Positions 44,316 through 57,616 of a stretch of 64,000 nucleotides of DNA are shown piece by piece (position 1 is the first letter of the stretch; every line of letters starts with the position of its first letter). The translations under genes and the position numbers were made by a program. Source of the stretch: Balamuthia mandrillaris (Eukaryota; Discosea; Longamoebia; Balamuthiidae); contig JAVKOQ010000135.1 of NCBI GenBank assembly GCA_031835245.1, positions 62,001-126,000 of the forward strand. Reading direction: 5' to 3'. The notes under the pieces were generated by a model, which saw only the letters and a list, made by a program, of their open reading frames with translations, was not told the origin of the DNA and made no database searches.

Positions 44316-44558
44316 AAGCCAACAAAAACCGATGTGCCATCGTCCTTATCAGACAACACAGAGAAACTGCATTGCTAAGCATGAATGCGTCACTTCAAAA
44401 AGGAGGGAATGTCACCAAGACACTCCATAACGCTAAGTGCATAGGCTCGTGTCCGTTTATGGCCTGTTATCGCTTTTGCCTGCTTCATTTCTTGTGGGGA
44501 GACATAGCGAACATTTGTTTGATACCTCTCTCTTTGTGCTCTGTCTTATTCATTGTTC

Positions 44559-44589
<31 letters not shown>

Positions 44590-44603
44590 GCTTTCAAGGT
44601 GCA

Positions 44604-44637
<34 letters not shown>

Positions 44638-44870
44638 CGCTTCGTACAAGACGTGGGTCAAGCGAGAGGAAAAAAAAAGGGATGAGAGACGGGCGAGGGC
44701 GAAAGAGAAGAGAGAGGCAGCAAGGAGAGAGGAGATGAGCGAAGAGGTGAGAGAGGAGAAGAGAGATCAGGGAAAAAAGAGTTGACGTGAAGCGGAATCG
44801 AACGCGCGCCAGACGTAACGCATGACGTCACCTGCCCCTCTGCGAAGTTACTTCTTCGCAGGAGAAGAAG
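44316..44870. other. Region between AIRIM-like and methyltransferase genes
   Basis: Two (CT)n runs (44566-44589, 44608-44633), a GA-rich stretch 44670-44770, and a perfect TGACGTCA at 44823-44830. A tRNA-like word at 44790-44850 does not fold as a tRNA. No exon is supported. Confidence 0.5.
44823..44830. promoter_or_regulatory. CRE-type palindrome TGACGTCA
   Basis: A perfect bZIP/CREB-ATF consensus 41 bp before the methyltransferase ATG. A single occurrence near a start codon; function inferred only. Confidence 0.4.
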
Positions 44871-45436
44871 ATGGAAGGAGGAGGAGGAGATGGAGTGGAG
44901 CAAGCAGCAGCACAGCCAACGCTAACGGCCGAAGACCTTGCGTTTCTGGCTCTCTATAGGGCTCGTTGGGGTGGTGAGGATGCCGCGAGAAAGGTAACGG
45001 AAGAGCAAGAAGTAGAACGGCTTCGGCAACACGTCCTCTCCCTGTGGCGAACCTGTCTTGCTGAGGTATAATAGAATACTTTTTCTCCCGTCCTATGTTC
45101 TCTCTCCTTCTAGCTTTCTTTTTTTTTTTGATGAGCGTCAAGGCCAAAGTCCTGTACAGATGCGTTCGACAGCTGAGCTTTCTTCGTACAAAAGTGGACC
45201 AGCACTTCCACTACCCTGTTGTCCTTGAGACCATCAACGCCGGCGATCCATCTTCTCGCTTCTTGGTACCGTTCTTTTGTTTTTGACCTTTTGTGTGCTG
45301 CATGCTATGGATGACAAAGCAAAAACAAGGATCTGGGGTGCTGCTTTGGTACAGACACCAGAAGGGTAATACTGGATGGATGGGAGCAGCAGAATATTGT
45401 CGCTGTGGATGTCACCCCATTCTTTTGGTTCCTATC

Positions 45437-45472
<36 letters not shown>

Positions 45473-46062
45473 CTTGGTTCGCTTCTCTGGCGCTCTGCTT
45501 CTTTGCTCCATCATTCATGCTGCTTTGGATAATGCAGGAATTGTGGCTTGCAACTGTATGAGGACGAAGCAAGGCTGAAACTCTCTGTTTGCATTGGTGA
45601 TGTTACTTCGGACCCAGAGTTCGTTCAGTCTCTCCTCAAGGAAGGCAGTTTTGCCCACGTATGGACAGGGGCTGTGCTGCACGTGCTTTCTCAGCAAAAA
45701 GTGGAAGCTTTGTTGGCCAGCGTCCTCGTGGTGCTCAAGAATGGGGGAACGTACTTTGGAACTTGTGTAGGCACAACGGAACAGCCCAAGGAGTGGCAGC
45801 CAGAGTTTCGCAACCGCAACGTGGCCTACTTGCACACTGCCCAATCTCTGACTAAACTGCTGCAAGAGACAGGCTTCCAGGACGTGGTAGTCCATGAACG
45901 TTCCTCTGCCCAGGTTAGGCTGTTGTTCTTCTTTCCCCATTCTCGATCCATCTTACTTTGCTTTTTTTTAATTCTTAGCATGCTGCTCAGCGTGGACCGG
46001 ATGCCGATAGTCTACTTCCAAAGTGCATGCTGTCCTTTGCAGCCACAAAGCCAAAGGCCTGA
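44871..46062 (+). CDS. Class I SAM-dependent methyltransferase
   Basis: Exons: 44871-45065, 45143-45265, 45330-45427, 45538-45913, 45979-46062 (291 aa). Motif I is FLDLGCCFGTDTRRVILDG, built across exons 2/3. Motif II is NIVAVDVTPFFW, followed by GLQLYEDEARLKL, a motif III-like FAHVWTGAVLHVLSQQKVEA and a VVLKNGGTYFGTCVG strand. The pattern FLDxGCxxGxDxRxLxxDG...GLxLFxD is shared with fungal and protist methyltransferases of unknown substrate. The ~90-residue N-terminal region is helical and charged. No signal peptide or membrane segment. The gene is tail-to-tail with the F-box/Kelch gene (117 bp gap). Intron 3 has (CT)n. The substrate cannot be predicted. Confidence 0.85.
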
Positions 46063-46179
46063 AAGTTCTTCCTTCTCCTTGTTTTGCACACAAGAATGCA
46101 GTGTTTTTTTTTTCTTTTTCTTTGTACAAAAATACTCCCCCATATACAGCAGCATGATTGTCCCCCCCCTCTCACCCAG

Positions 46180-47587
46180 TCAATAGTTGAAGGGGAAGAG
46201 CGATGCAAAGAGCCGCACCAGCTCCGGCCTCGTCACTTGCAGGCAGTAAAAGTCGACGGCGCAAGGGATGACCCCCCCGCAATAGCCCCCGAACACGTAT
46301 GCCCTCTCGTTCTGCACCACGTTCACCGTTCCCATGCTTCTGTTTGACGGCGGCTCCGATGCGAACGTTCTTCTTCCTCTTGCTCCTCTTCTTGTTCTTC
46401 TCCTACTTGTTTCTTCTTCAGCCATTGCTTCCGCTGCCTCACCGTTTCCATCTTCTTCACCTTCTTCCTCCTCCTCTTCATCGCCATCTTCCTCTTCTTC
46501 ATTTGTTCCATTTTCAGTAGTTTCGTTGTTATTGTTGTCGTTGGACGAAGAAGAAGCTGAATCTGAGGCGGAGGAGGAAGAAGAAGGAGAAGGGGAAGCG
46601 ACGACACAACTCATGTCGTGCCATTGGAGGGAGACAGTGTCAAAGGCCCAAAGACCGTTGATGACGTGGTTGCCTTCGGCGGCGGCTCCGCCGAAAACGA
46701 ACACAAAAGTTCCCAACTTCCACAAGTAAGAGTAGGTGCTCATTGGTGGTAATACTCTCGGCTTTACTTCTGTCCATTCGTTTTTGGCTTTTTTTTGTTT
46801 TAGTATTCAATAAGGGAGACAAGACAGGGAGATTGACGACAGAACGTACCAGCGGTATAGAAATAGATATCATTATATTGGGTGGTCCACCCCTCCTGAG
46901 CAGACCACAGTCCGCCGCCAAACAAGAAGATCTCATCCCCGACACTCACCATCTTATGACCAACTCTCCGTGAAGGCGCGCCCTTAGCCTCTATTTTTTT
47001 CCACACCATCGTTTCTGTTTTTGGAGAGAGAGGATAGGGAATAAAGGGTGATTTAGAGAAACAAACAATAAAAAAGAGCAGAGAAGAGAAGGAACAAACC
47101 TGTATTTAAACAGTAAAAGTCGCCAATGATTTCATATTTGTTAACATTGTCGCCAACAGAACCCCCAAATATGTAAAAGCAGTTGCCGATGACGGCGCTG
47201 CTATGGTTTGACCGCGGCGGGGGAATTTGCCCCTTGCATACTGGGTAGGACCATGAACGTTGCTCTATTTTTTACGGTTTCAATTAAAACAGAGAAAAGA
47301 GAAAAGAGAAAAGAGAAAGAGATACTTGGATCAAAGACGGCCACGTTGTAAAAGACCTCAAGGTCAAATCCACCAAAGGAGTAGATCAAGCCGTCAATGC
47401 AGACGGATTGGTGTCTCGCAAAGTTGGGAACCTTTCCGTTGCGCAGTGTCACCTGGTGAAATTCTCTTTGTACAGTGTCATAGCGATAAATCTCTGCCAA
47501 CCGCGCTCCTGATAGGTTCTGCAGATCGTAACAGTTTATAGAGAGGAGAGAGGCAGAGAAGAGCGCGATTAAGCAAAGAGAAGTAGC

Positions 47588-47626
<39 letters not shown>

Positions 47627-48918
47627 CTGAACCTGTCCTCCAATATAATAAATATCAGTGCCGATGGCGGCACCGGTATGAGCGTACCGTGCACAAGGCC
47701 GCGTGGCTTCCCCTGTGATTCGCACCTTCTCCCACCGCAGAATACCTGATAAACGCATATGAAGCATATATAGCGTTTATTAGTTTCCTTCTTATTCTCA
47801 TCTTTCCTTCTCCGTCTCACTTCCCTGAGAGTCCCAAGACAACAAACACATACATAACATAACATAACATAACATAACATAACATAACATAACATAACAT
47901 AACATAACATAACATAACATAACATAACATAACATAACATAACATAACATAACATAACATAACATAACATAACATAACATAACACAACAAACAAGTAAAC
48001 AAGCAAACAAGCAAAGCAAAAGCAGACAAAGGATGTACCTGGTTGTTGGAATAGCAAGTACTGGCGGAAATAAGCCTGCCAGTCGAGGTGCTTATACCAA
48101 CGTACTCTGCTCTTGGGGATGCAGAAGCGCCGCCGAGCGAGGGTCCGCCATACGGTATTGTGTTGGGCCAGCGCATGAAAGTGCCAGCAGGTGCCTCGCA
48201 CAGCACACACATCCCTCAAGGTGAAGACGTGTTGAATGGTCTTGAGCTGCAGTTCCGTTGGCAGTTGCGTAAAGGGGAAAAAGCTGCCATCAAAAGAAGC
48301 AACCCCACCAAGGCCACCTGCAACAGACGTAGTCTCCATCATCGAAGTAAAACCATAAGAGGACGCTTCTCCTTCCTCTGCCTCCTCTTGAAGAAGAAGG
48401 TGGTGAAAGTGGTGAAAAGCGCTGTTGGTGGAGGGTGGAGCAACGCCACGTTTGAGCCGTTTCTTGTCTTTGTGGTTGAAGAACCCCTCCTCTTCTTCCC
48501 CTTCTTCCTCCTCCTCCTCCTCGGCTTCTTCAGCAAGAGATGTGGCAGGAGGGCTGCCGGAGTTAAAATTGGAGTGGTGGTGCTCCATCGTCCCATTTTT
48601 TTCTCGAGACAAGAGGGGAGAAGAAGGAAGAGCCGCTGCTCCTCCTGTTGTCGTCGTTGTGGGACACAACAATGCCCTCAAATGAAGCGGAGAAGAAGCA
48701 ACAGCAGAAGAGGAGGAGGGGGAGGAGGAGGAGGCGGCGGTCTCTGCTTCTCTGCTCTCTTCCATGGGCGAGGAAGAGGGAGAGGAAGAGGCGGAAGGAT
48801 AATTGTCATAGGGGGTACTCTCCATGGAGGAGTTCTCATGGCTGAGCGACCTGTTGCTGCTCCCATTGCTGTCGTTGGGGCTACTGCTCCGTTTCGCCCA
48901 ATTGAAAAACCGTTTCAT
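46180..48918 (-). CDS. F-box / Kelch-repeat protein
   Basis: Exons: 48918-48039, 47745-47633, 47518-47326, 47264-47100, 47014-46850, 46769-46180 (701 aa). The N-terminal ~210 residues are Ser-rich and acidic low complexity. An F-box (~212-260) reads FTQLPTELQLKTIQHVFTLR and VCAVRGTCWHFHALA. Kelch blades follow, one per exon or so: RPCARYAHTGAAIGTDIYYI, FARHQSVCIDGLIYSFGGF, SNHSSAVIGNCFYIFGGSV, RRVGHKMVSVGDEIFLFGGG and SYLWKLGTFVFVFGGAA. The last blades are separated by a Ser/Asn/Glu-rich insert. F-box/Kelch proteins are substrate receptors of SCF (Skp1-Cul1) ubiquitin ligases; the Kelch propeller binds the substrate. I chose MKRFFNWAKR as start; an upstream in-frame extension is possible but looks like leader. 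Intron 1 carries a (CATAA)n repeat. Confidence 0.87.
47854..47984. repeat. (ATAAC)n pentanucleotide repeat
   Basis: About 26 near-perfect 5-bp units in intron 1 of the F-box/Kelch gene; the sense strand is (GTTAT)n. Six-frame reading gives repeating Met-Leu-Cys-Tyr-Val, which is not coding. Confidence 0.95.
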
Positions 48919-49357
48919 CTGTTCTCTCTCTCTTAATTTTTCTTTGATTGATTTTTTTCTTTTTCTTGTTGGGTTTCTTTCAAGAATAAAAATGAGTTTG
49001 GTTTGATTTGAAACAAAGGCACAAGAACGAATCGACAAACGTACTGTTTGGTTGGGGGGGAGAACAGAGATCCTTGCCTCACTCTCTCTCTACTTTTTCT
49101 TTCTTCTCTCTCTGCTACTTTTTTTTAATATTCAATTTATTATTTTTATTTTCAAATTTTTTTGCTTTTTTTGGAATTAATGAAAAAATTTTTGTCGGTT
49201 TTTTGTATAAATAAGGAAATTTGTCGACAAATGGGGTTCACGTCGACGTGGATTTTAAAAGACAAAGCCAAGAAAGAAACGAAAGATGAAGGAGCAAGCG
49301 AGTCAGTGGCAGTCTGTGTTGAAGGGGGGACGGCCTCCTCTGCTTTTTTTTTTTTTT
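48919..49357. other. Promoter region of F-box/Kelch gene and 3' flank of PMP3
   Basis: AT-rich. Holds GTCGAC at 49223-49228 (TTGTCGACAA) and 49242-49247 (ACGTCGACGT). No exon is supported. Confidence 0.55.
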
Positions 49358-49637
49358 TTACACGTAGGAAGGTGGGTGGTGGTGGTAGATGTGGACTTCT
49401 TCAGGGGTACTAAAGATCACGAACCAAGCATGGATGACACCTAAACAGAACAGATGCACACACCAGTCAATCGATAAATAACGAAAAAAATAAGAGGTTT
49501 CAAAAAAAAAAACGTTCATACCTGGAAGCCAACCGATGATGCACAACAAAATGTTTAGGAGGAAGTGACCTCCACAACCCCTCTATACAAAACAAAAAAA
49601 AAAAAAGAGAGTGTCACTACAACCACTGGTCTTCTGC

Positions 49638-49684
<47 letters not shown>

Positions 49685-49763
49685 GTTAAAACAAAACCTT
49701 GATAAGCACAGGCACAAAGGGCAAAAAGATAGCAAGAATAGCCAACAAGATATCTCCCAGCAT
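49358..49763 (-). CDS. PMP3: PMP3/UPF0057 plasma membrane proteolipid
   Basis: Exons: 49763-49698, 49582-49522, 49440-49358 (69 aa). The joined protein begins MLGDILLAILAIFLPFVPVL, continues IKRGCGGHFLLNILLCIIGW, then LPGVIHAWFVIF. The family signature is two hydrophobic helices separated by a short RGCGG-type loop and closed by PGxIHAxxVI, as in yeast Pmp3 and plant RCI2. These small proteins tune membrane potential and salt or cold tolerance. The yeast protein ends soon after the second helix. Here an extra ~16 residues (STPEEVHIYHHHPPSYV) with three His form a C-terminal tail, as in some longer plant RCI2 forms. Intron 1 contains (GA)n on plus (CT in sense). Confidence 0.93.
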
Positions 49764-50107
49764 TTTTTTTTTTTGGTTTACTGTTGGTCTATTGTTGTGC
49801 GTTATGCGCTACGCTAAAAACGATAAAACTGAGAATAAAAAAAAAGTTTTGCTAGCGGGAACGAAAAGAGAAAAAAGAGGAAGCAACGAAAAAAAAATTT
49901 GTTTCGCCGCATGGCTGGAAGAGAGGAGGGAACGCGGCAAGAACGATTCTTTCTTTCCTTTTTCTTCCAATTTTTCGACTAAATTATTTGGTGAATTTCC
50001 AAAAATGAGCCATTATTGTCGACTTTCGTTGATGGATAATCCTCAAGCTGCAATAAAAATGAAATTATTTGAAAAAATGGATTATTATTGGTCGTGCCCT
50101 TCTTTCG
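49764..50107. other. PMP3 promoter region
   Basis: AT-rich, with GTCGAC at 50018-50023. No exon is supported. Confidence 0.5.
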
Positions 50108-50281
50108 TCACTCGTTGTATTTGGAGAAGCGAGAAACAGAGAAGAGTAACCGATTGCATTCACCGAGGAAGGGTAAGGCAGTGTGGGTCTTCTCTGTCAA
50201 TGCTGCTGCCAATTGCTGCTGGTGATAAGAAGCATGTTGCACTTCCTCGATCTCCTCTTGCAATGCCTGTAGAGCCATCAT
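50108..50281 (-). CDS. Possible small coiled-coil ORF (uncertain)
   Basis: A 57-codon frame starts MMALQALQEEIEEVQHASYH and continues HQQQLAAALTEKTHTALPFL. The first ~40 residues look like a real amphipathic coiled coil with balanced composition, unlike the low-complexity frames elsewhere. A T-run and AAAAAAAAG precede it, so it could be the last exon of a small gene or an alternative 3' exon of the dehydratase gene upstream on the same strand. The sequence downstream of FLG could also be intron (GTGAATGC). No family is recognised. Confidence 0.3.
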   Translation of the reverse strand: MMALQALQEEIEEVQHASYHQQQLAAALTEKTHTALPFLGECNRLLFSVSRFSKYNE

Positions 50282-50432
50282 GTAGCTTTTTTTTAAAAAA
50301 AAAAATGAAAACAATACGAGGTGTCAGCGCAACGCTCCCTTCCCTGTCCATGAGCATGAAGAGAAGGTTTATTTTGTGCACAACAAAACTGTGACTCCCT
50401 TGCGAGAGACAAAAAGGAGGAATGAAGCAAAG

Positions 50433-52698
<2,266 letters not shown>

Positions 52699-53177
52699 TT
52701 GGATGCTCTCGCTCGCTCTGTTTGTCGTCGGGGAAATTTTTTTTATTGTCTGCTTTATTTATTGCCGACAATTATTTTTTTGGTATTAATATCCTTTCTT
52801 GGCCGGAACCACAACAACCCACGGAATTTCAGGCAGCATACGACCTAATAAGGTGGTTTATCTCATGTCCATGGCATGGACAGGAGAGCGGATAATCGAA
52901 AAGAACAATGTTTCATGATAATTTCCTTTTATATACAAAATTACGGTTGTTTATGATATTATCATGAAAAGTCGTAAAATATGAAAATATATCTCTCTGA
53001 TTGTGGATATTCAAAAATAATTGATATAAGCGAGCAAGGAACAGAAAAGAAAGAACGTTGCCTTCTTCTTGCTTCTCTCTCTTGGTGTGACCGCATTTTT
53101 GTGTGTGTGTGTGTTTCGTTCGCAAAGCGTTTTCTTTCTTCTTCTTCTTCTCTCTTCCTTTTCTTTTTTTCCCCCGT
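52699..53177. other. Divergent promoter between dehydratase and FYVE-TBC genes
   Basis: AT-rich, with TTGCCGACAATT at 52762 (a variant of the GTCGACAA word), a GT run at 53100-53114 and a T/C-rich leader before the ATG at 53178. No exon is supported. Confidence 0.5.
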
Positions 53178-53468
53178 ATGCAAGGCACTGCGCCCGAGCT
53201 GTTGGCGGCAAAAAAGGAACGCGATTCCTGGGCTCGAACGAACCATCACCAGGAAGGAACAAGTTACAATAACTCTCTTGCTCTTCGTATTCTTCCTTTC
53301 TGATGCTATTCTACTTTTTTTTTTGGTTCTTATCAAACTATATCCTTCAGGTGAAAATAGCACCGTAGCTGCAACGCCAAGGATCATTGCCTGTTTTTGG
53401 ATGGACGACAAGGCCTGCACGCACTGTCCTCTCTGCGAGAGCCCCTTTCGGTTCTATCGTCGCCGGGT

Positions 53469-53514
<46 letters not shown>

Positions 53515-54400
53515 ACTTCTAACCTTATTTATATATTGGGGTTGACCGATAATGACATCCATGACAGCATCACTGCCGAGTTTGTGGAGGTTTGCTTTCA
53601 TGTCTCCTTCTTGTGTTTGTTGTCCTTGTTCTTCTTGTTCTTGTTCTTGTTCTTCTTCTTGTTCTTCTTCTTGTTCATCTTCTTCTTGTTCTTGTTCTTG
53701 TTCTTCTTCTTGTTCTTGTTCTTCTTCTTCTTCTTCTTCTTCTTCTTCTTCTTCTTCTTCTTCTTCTTTGCTTCTTTTGCCTTGTTGCTGCCGTGCCCAT
53801 GCACTCATTCTCAATTAATAAAAGGAGTGTTTTGTTACAACTGCTCGCAAGAACAAGTGATGGTTTATACGAAGGATGAGGGCAATCAGTTGGTGCGGGT
53901 TTGCGATCTCTGTTACGTGCGTCTTGGTATGTTTTCCATCCCTTAAACCGAACATTGAAGAGAATACCAAGATGAGAGAGAGAGAGAGAGAGAGAAGGTA
54001 AGACAGCTGGTTTATCTTTTGCCAAACAACATAGATAAGAGTGGCACAGTGATGCACGTGTTGATACCAGACCACGAAATGAGACGTTGGCAGCAGATTA
54101 TAAACTCTTGGTCGGCCTTTTTGGATCCTATACCAAACAAAGATGCTGAGATAAACCTTCAGGTATGCTCTCTCCTATGTTTCGCCTCTCATCTCTCTCG
54201 TCCCTCGTCTTGCCCTATCTCCTCTCTTATTGTTGACCCTTGCTGACGAGCGTTGAACTCCTTCTCTCACCCAGTACAAAGATATGATTTTGGAAGAGGA
54301 AGTGCCCCCACCTCTGCGTATTCCTTTGTGGCAAACCATTTCGGGAACTTCCTTATTGATGCAGTCCTATCCTGAATACTATTACTCGGTACCAAACTTC

Positions 54401-54446
<46 letters not shown>

Positions 54447-55803
54447 CTTTTCTCTTCCTCTTATCCTAATCTCTCTACCTGTACCTTGATATAGGAACTT
54501 CTCAAAGAAGAGATTGACAAAGACCAAGAGGAGCGAATCATGCAAGATCTTAGTCGCACCCTTTCTGAAGGTCCTGCCGGTACCATAGGACAATCGTCAT
54601 CATCGGCTTCTTCTGCCGAAACAGGAACAAGAGAAGACAGTAACAGCAACAACAGCAACAAAAATAACGACAAGATCCTTCGGCGGGTGTTTAATGTGCT
54701 CAAAGCGTACTTGGTTCACTCAACACGGCAGGCCTCAAGCTCAGAAACTTCTTCCTCCTCTGCTTCCTCCCCTGCTGAATCTCTTCCCATCACTGCTGCC
54801 TCACTGGTGACTTCCTATGCTCAAGGCATGAACTTTTTAGTTGTTATTTTAGTACAATTGGCGGATGAAGAGGTTCGTTTTTCTGTTTCTTTTTTTTTTT
54901 TTGTTTATTTCATTTTGTGTTATGCTTATGACAAAGTGTTCTGTTGAATTCTATCCTATAGCTTGCCTTTTGGTTGTTTGTACAAATGATGTCAAAGTAC
55001 TATATATGGGGCTTGTATCAGACAGGCACACCGGTGCTTACCGCCTGCTTGGCTCATTTCAAGAGCATGGTTGAGCGCATATTTCCTCGACTTAATAACC
55101 ATTTTGTACGTTTTCTTGATCAATCTGCTCTCTCTCTCTCTCTCTCTCTCTCTCCCTGTTTCGTTTTATGCTCACTGCTCTACTCTTCCTTCTTTTCTAT
55201 GCTATACTGGCATTCTCCTCTCTCGACGCATTTTTTTTTCTCGTTGCTGTTTAACACAGGGAAAGGAAGGCATAGATGTGGAGATATTTGCCAACCGCTG
55301 GTTTTTAACCCTGTTCTCTTATAACTTTCCATTTGCGTTCGTACTGCGGGTTTGGGATATCTTTTGGGTGGAAGGGCTTGATTTTCTTGTCACCCTTGCT
55401 TTGGCTGTTCTTCATCATTATCAAGGTACCCAATCCGTCTTCTTGTGCTTGTGACTGTTCTGTGATTGTTCTTGTTCTTGTTATTGTTCTTCTTCTTCTC
55501 CTCCTCCTCCTTGTGCCTCTTGTTCTTGTCTTGTGACTGTTCTTGTGATTGTTCTTGTTCTTGTTCTTCTTCTCCTCCTTCATGGTTGTTTTCTGACTCT
55601 TGTATTCGTTTTGGCTGGCAGACAAACTGTTATCAATGCCATATTTTGAGGTGATGAGGTTCCTTACATCTTTGCCGGAGAAAGTGATCCGCCCACAAGC
55701 TCTCCTCAACACCGCTCTCGGTTTCTTGCTCGACAAAGAGATGGACAACGACGAAGAGGAGCACCGACGCCTGCACAAAGAAGAAAGGGAAATCCTGGAT
55801 TAA
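53178..55803 (+). CDS. FYVE-TBC Rab GTPase-activating protein
   Basis: Exons: 53178-53262, 53351-53466, 53568-53589, 53825-53926, 54035-54162, 54275-54388, 54495-54872, 54962-55105, 55260-55425, 55622-55803 (478 aa). A FYVE zinc finger (~42-100) opens WMDDKACTHCPLCESPFRFY and is completed by the 22-nt microexon HHCRVCGG and VFCYNCSQEQ...VRVCDLCYVRL. The R-R-R-HHCRxCGG patch binds PI3P. The TBC domain (~150-460) has IPLWQTISG, IMQDLSRTL (I-x2-D-x2-R arginine finger), SYAQGMNFLVVILV (glutamine finger Y-x-Q), FPRLNNHF, WFLTLFSYNFPFAFVLRVWD and GLDFLVTLALAVL. It should inactivate an endosomal Rab. Ser/Asn inserts sit inside TBC. The microexon is certain because without it the FYVE ligands are lost. 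Confidence 0.93.
53617..53771. repeat. (TTCTTG)/(TTC)n repeat next to the FYVE microexon
   Basis: About 150 bp of TTG/TTC triplets in intron 3, between the 22-nt microexon and the next FYVE exon. Pyrimidine-rich in sense. Confidence 0.9.
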
Positions 55804-55856
55804 AACTGACCAATCAAAAATCAGAAATTAGGATCGATCTCATCTACTATCCGAAT

Positions 55857-55890
55857 TCATGTCGTCCTGGAATTTATCGGGACGACATGA
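55857..55890. promoter_or_regulatory. Perfect 11-bp inverted repeat TCATGTCGTCC/GGACGACATGA
   Basis: Arms 55857-55867 and 55880-55890 with a 12-bp spacer, 42 bp before the cyclin ATG at 55932. It shares the core ATGTCGTC with the inverted repeat upstream of Efg1, and could fold as a hairpin or bind a dimeric factor. Confidence 0.45.
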
Positions 55891-55931
55891 TTAATTGTCC
55901 ACAAAAAAACAAAACTGTTAAGAAAGAAAGA

Positions 55932-56754
55932 ATGGAAGGAGGAGATGAGATGTTTGCGGTGCGGCCAGAGACCCTCCTCAGAGCCACAACAGACAAGAGC
56001 ACGGAGCGCTCCTCCGTCTCACTCGGGCAGGAGGCCTCGGAGGAGAACACAACGCATCCCCAACCACTGAACGACACCAAAAAGATCAAAAGCTACCTCG
56101 ATCCAAACAACTGGAGCGAAGCGGCGGGAGAGGCTCAGGGTCAAAGGAGGAGGCCTCAGGCGGCCTACACCCGCGCCACCACTCCCTTTCGTTTGGAGGA
56201 AAGAGCGGCAACCAAAAAGTTGGACCCTATGGTGCCGTTGGACGCTGACACGGAGAGCCTGCTACGCTACTTTGGATGCAGTCTTATACGGCGCTGCGCT
56301 GTCTTGCTCCAAGTGTAAGTTCTTTCTTTCCTTCTTTCCTTCTTTCTTGTGCTCACTGCGCTTTTTTTTGTTGCTTCACTTTGAAGACCACAAGTCACAG
56401 CCGCCACTGCGCAAGTGTTCTTCCATCGGTTCTACCTGGTTCAATCCTTTAAGCTTTTTGACGTTGCTGTACGTGCATTCCTTTCCGCCTTCTCTGCTTC
56501 GATGCATATCTTCTCTCGTTCTCTTTTCGTCTCGTTCTCCGCTTCTCTGTTTCTCTGCTTCTCTCGTTCTCTGCTCTCTTTTATTCTCCCGTTCTCTCGT
56601 TCTCCACGTAACAATGCCTCTCTTTAGTTGGTGGCTCAAAGCTGTTTGTATTTGGCTTGTAAGGCTGAAGAATCCCTTCGGAAGCTCCGAGATATCATCA
56701 ACTGTGTCAACTGTGTCCTCTATCCCTCCAGCCCTCCTCTTAAAATCGGCAAAG

Positions 56755-56803
<49 letters not shown>

Positions 56804-57616
56804 GTTTCTTTCGGTCTCAAGGCAAACAAATGGGAACTAGGAGTATTGGCTGATACGAGATGAAGTTGTGGCTTGCGAACAAATATTACTTCGGAGTTTG
56901 GCCTTTGAAGTCGCTGTGAGCCATCCTTACAAATACCTTCTCAACTACCTTCGTTCTTTGCGGGCCACCCCTGTCTTTGCTCAAGTTGCATGGAACTTGG
57001 TGAATGACTTGTAAGTAACTCCTTTCTTTGTCTTTTGTCTTCCTATGTCTTTTTATTCTTTGCTCTGTCTTCTCGTGTCCTTCTTACTTCATTCTTCTTT
57101 CTGTTCTCTCTTATTATATCTGTTCACCTTGCAAAATGCAGATACTACATTCCTTTGTGCATAGACAAACAATACTCCTCTCCCACTTTTGCCTGTTCAG
57201 CCATCTATCTCGCCTCTCTCTTCCTACAAGACACCCTAGATGCTCTTCCTCAGCTCGCATCTTCTCTATCTTCTTCCTCTGCTTCTCCCACGTCAAACGG
57301 CCGCTCTTCTCCTTCTCCCCCTCCGAGTTCTTCAGATACAAACAATCAACAACAACAATCGAACGAAAGCAATCCACGAACGCGTTGGTGGGAATGGTTT
57401 GACGTTCGGTTGGATGACATGAGCGCCGTGAGCGAGGCCATCACGGAGGCCCTGGAGACCTTTCGCAGCCTGCCCTTCGACGTGGCCATGGACATGTACA
57501 ACAGCTTCATCGCGGAGTACCACCCTCCGGCCGTTCTCTCCTTGGTCGCGCTCGTGGCTCCGCCTCCGTCCGCTGCTGCTTCGCCGTCTTCTTCTCGGGC
57601 ATCTCCTTCCTATTAG
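55932..57616 (+). CDS. Cyclin L-type transcriptional cyclin
   Basis: Exons: 55932-56314, 56387-56468, 56628-56753, 56841-57010, 57142-57616 (411 aa). The first cyclin box has SLLRYFGCSLIRRCAVLLQV, PQVTAATAQVFFHRFYLVQS, CLYLACKAEESLRKLRDIIN. The second part has VACEQILLRSLAFEVAVSHP, YKYLLNYLRSL, AWNLVNDLYYIPLCIDKQYS, TFACSAIYLASLFL and WWEWFDVRLDDMSAVSEAI. LRxFGCxLIxxxxxLLxxPQVxxATxQVxFxRF and HPxKxxxxYL fit cyclin L (CDK10/11-type partners in transcription and splicing) better than cyclin K or T. The N-terminus is hydrophilic; the Arg/Ser-rich tail of animal cyclin L is missing. An in-frame ATG at 55887 would add 15 residues, but it lies inside an inverted repeat, so I favour 55932. Confidence 0.88.

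Noticed and set aside
44785-44850. tRNA-like word on minus (GTTCGATTCC after a GCGCG stretch)
   Set aside because: The T-stem does not pair beyond one base pair, no D arm is present and no acceptor stem closes; treated as chance.
47798-48212. ORFs with repeating Met-Leu-Cys-Tyr-Val
   Set aside because: Translation of the ATAAC repeat in the F-box/Kelch intron 1.
48919-49038. In-frame 40-residue N-terminal extension of the F-box/Kelch protein
   Set aside because: Lys/Arg/Glu-rich leader without an ATG-supported start; MKRFFNWAKR at 48918 preferred.
53347-53814. Minus ORF containing LHKLGSDAVMDVIIGQPQY
   Set aside because: Looks protein-like but is antisense to the FYVE microexon, whose HHCRVCGG completes a zinc finger with the flanking exons.
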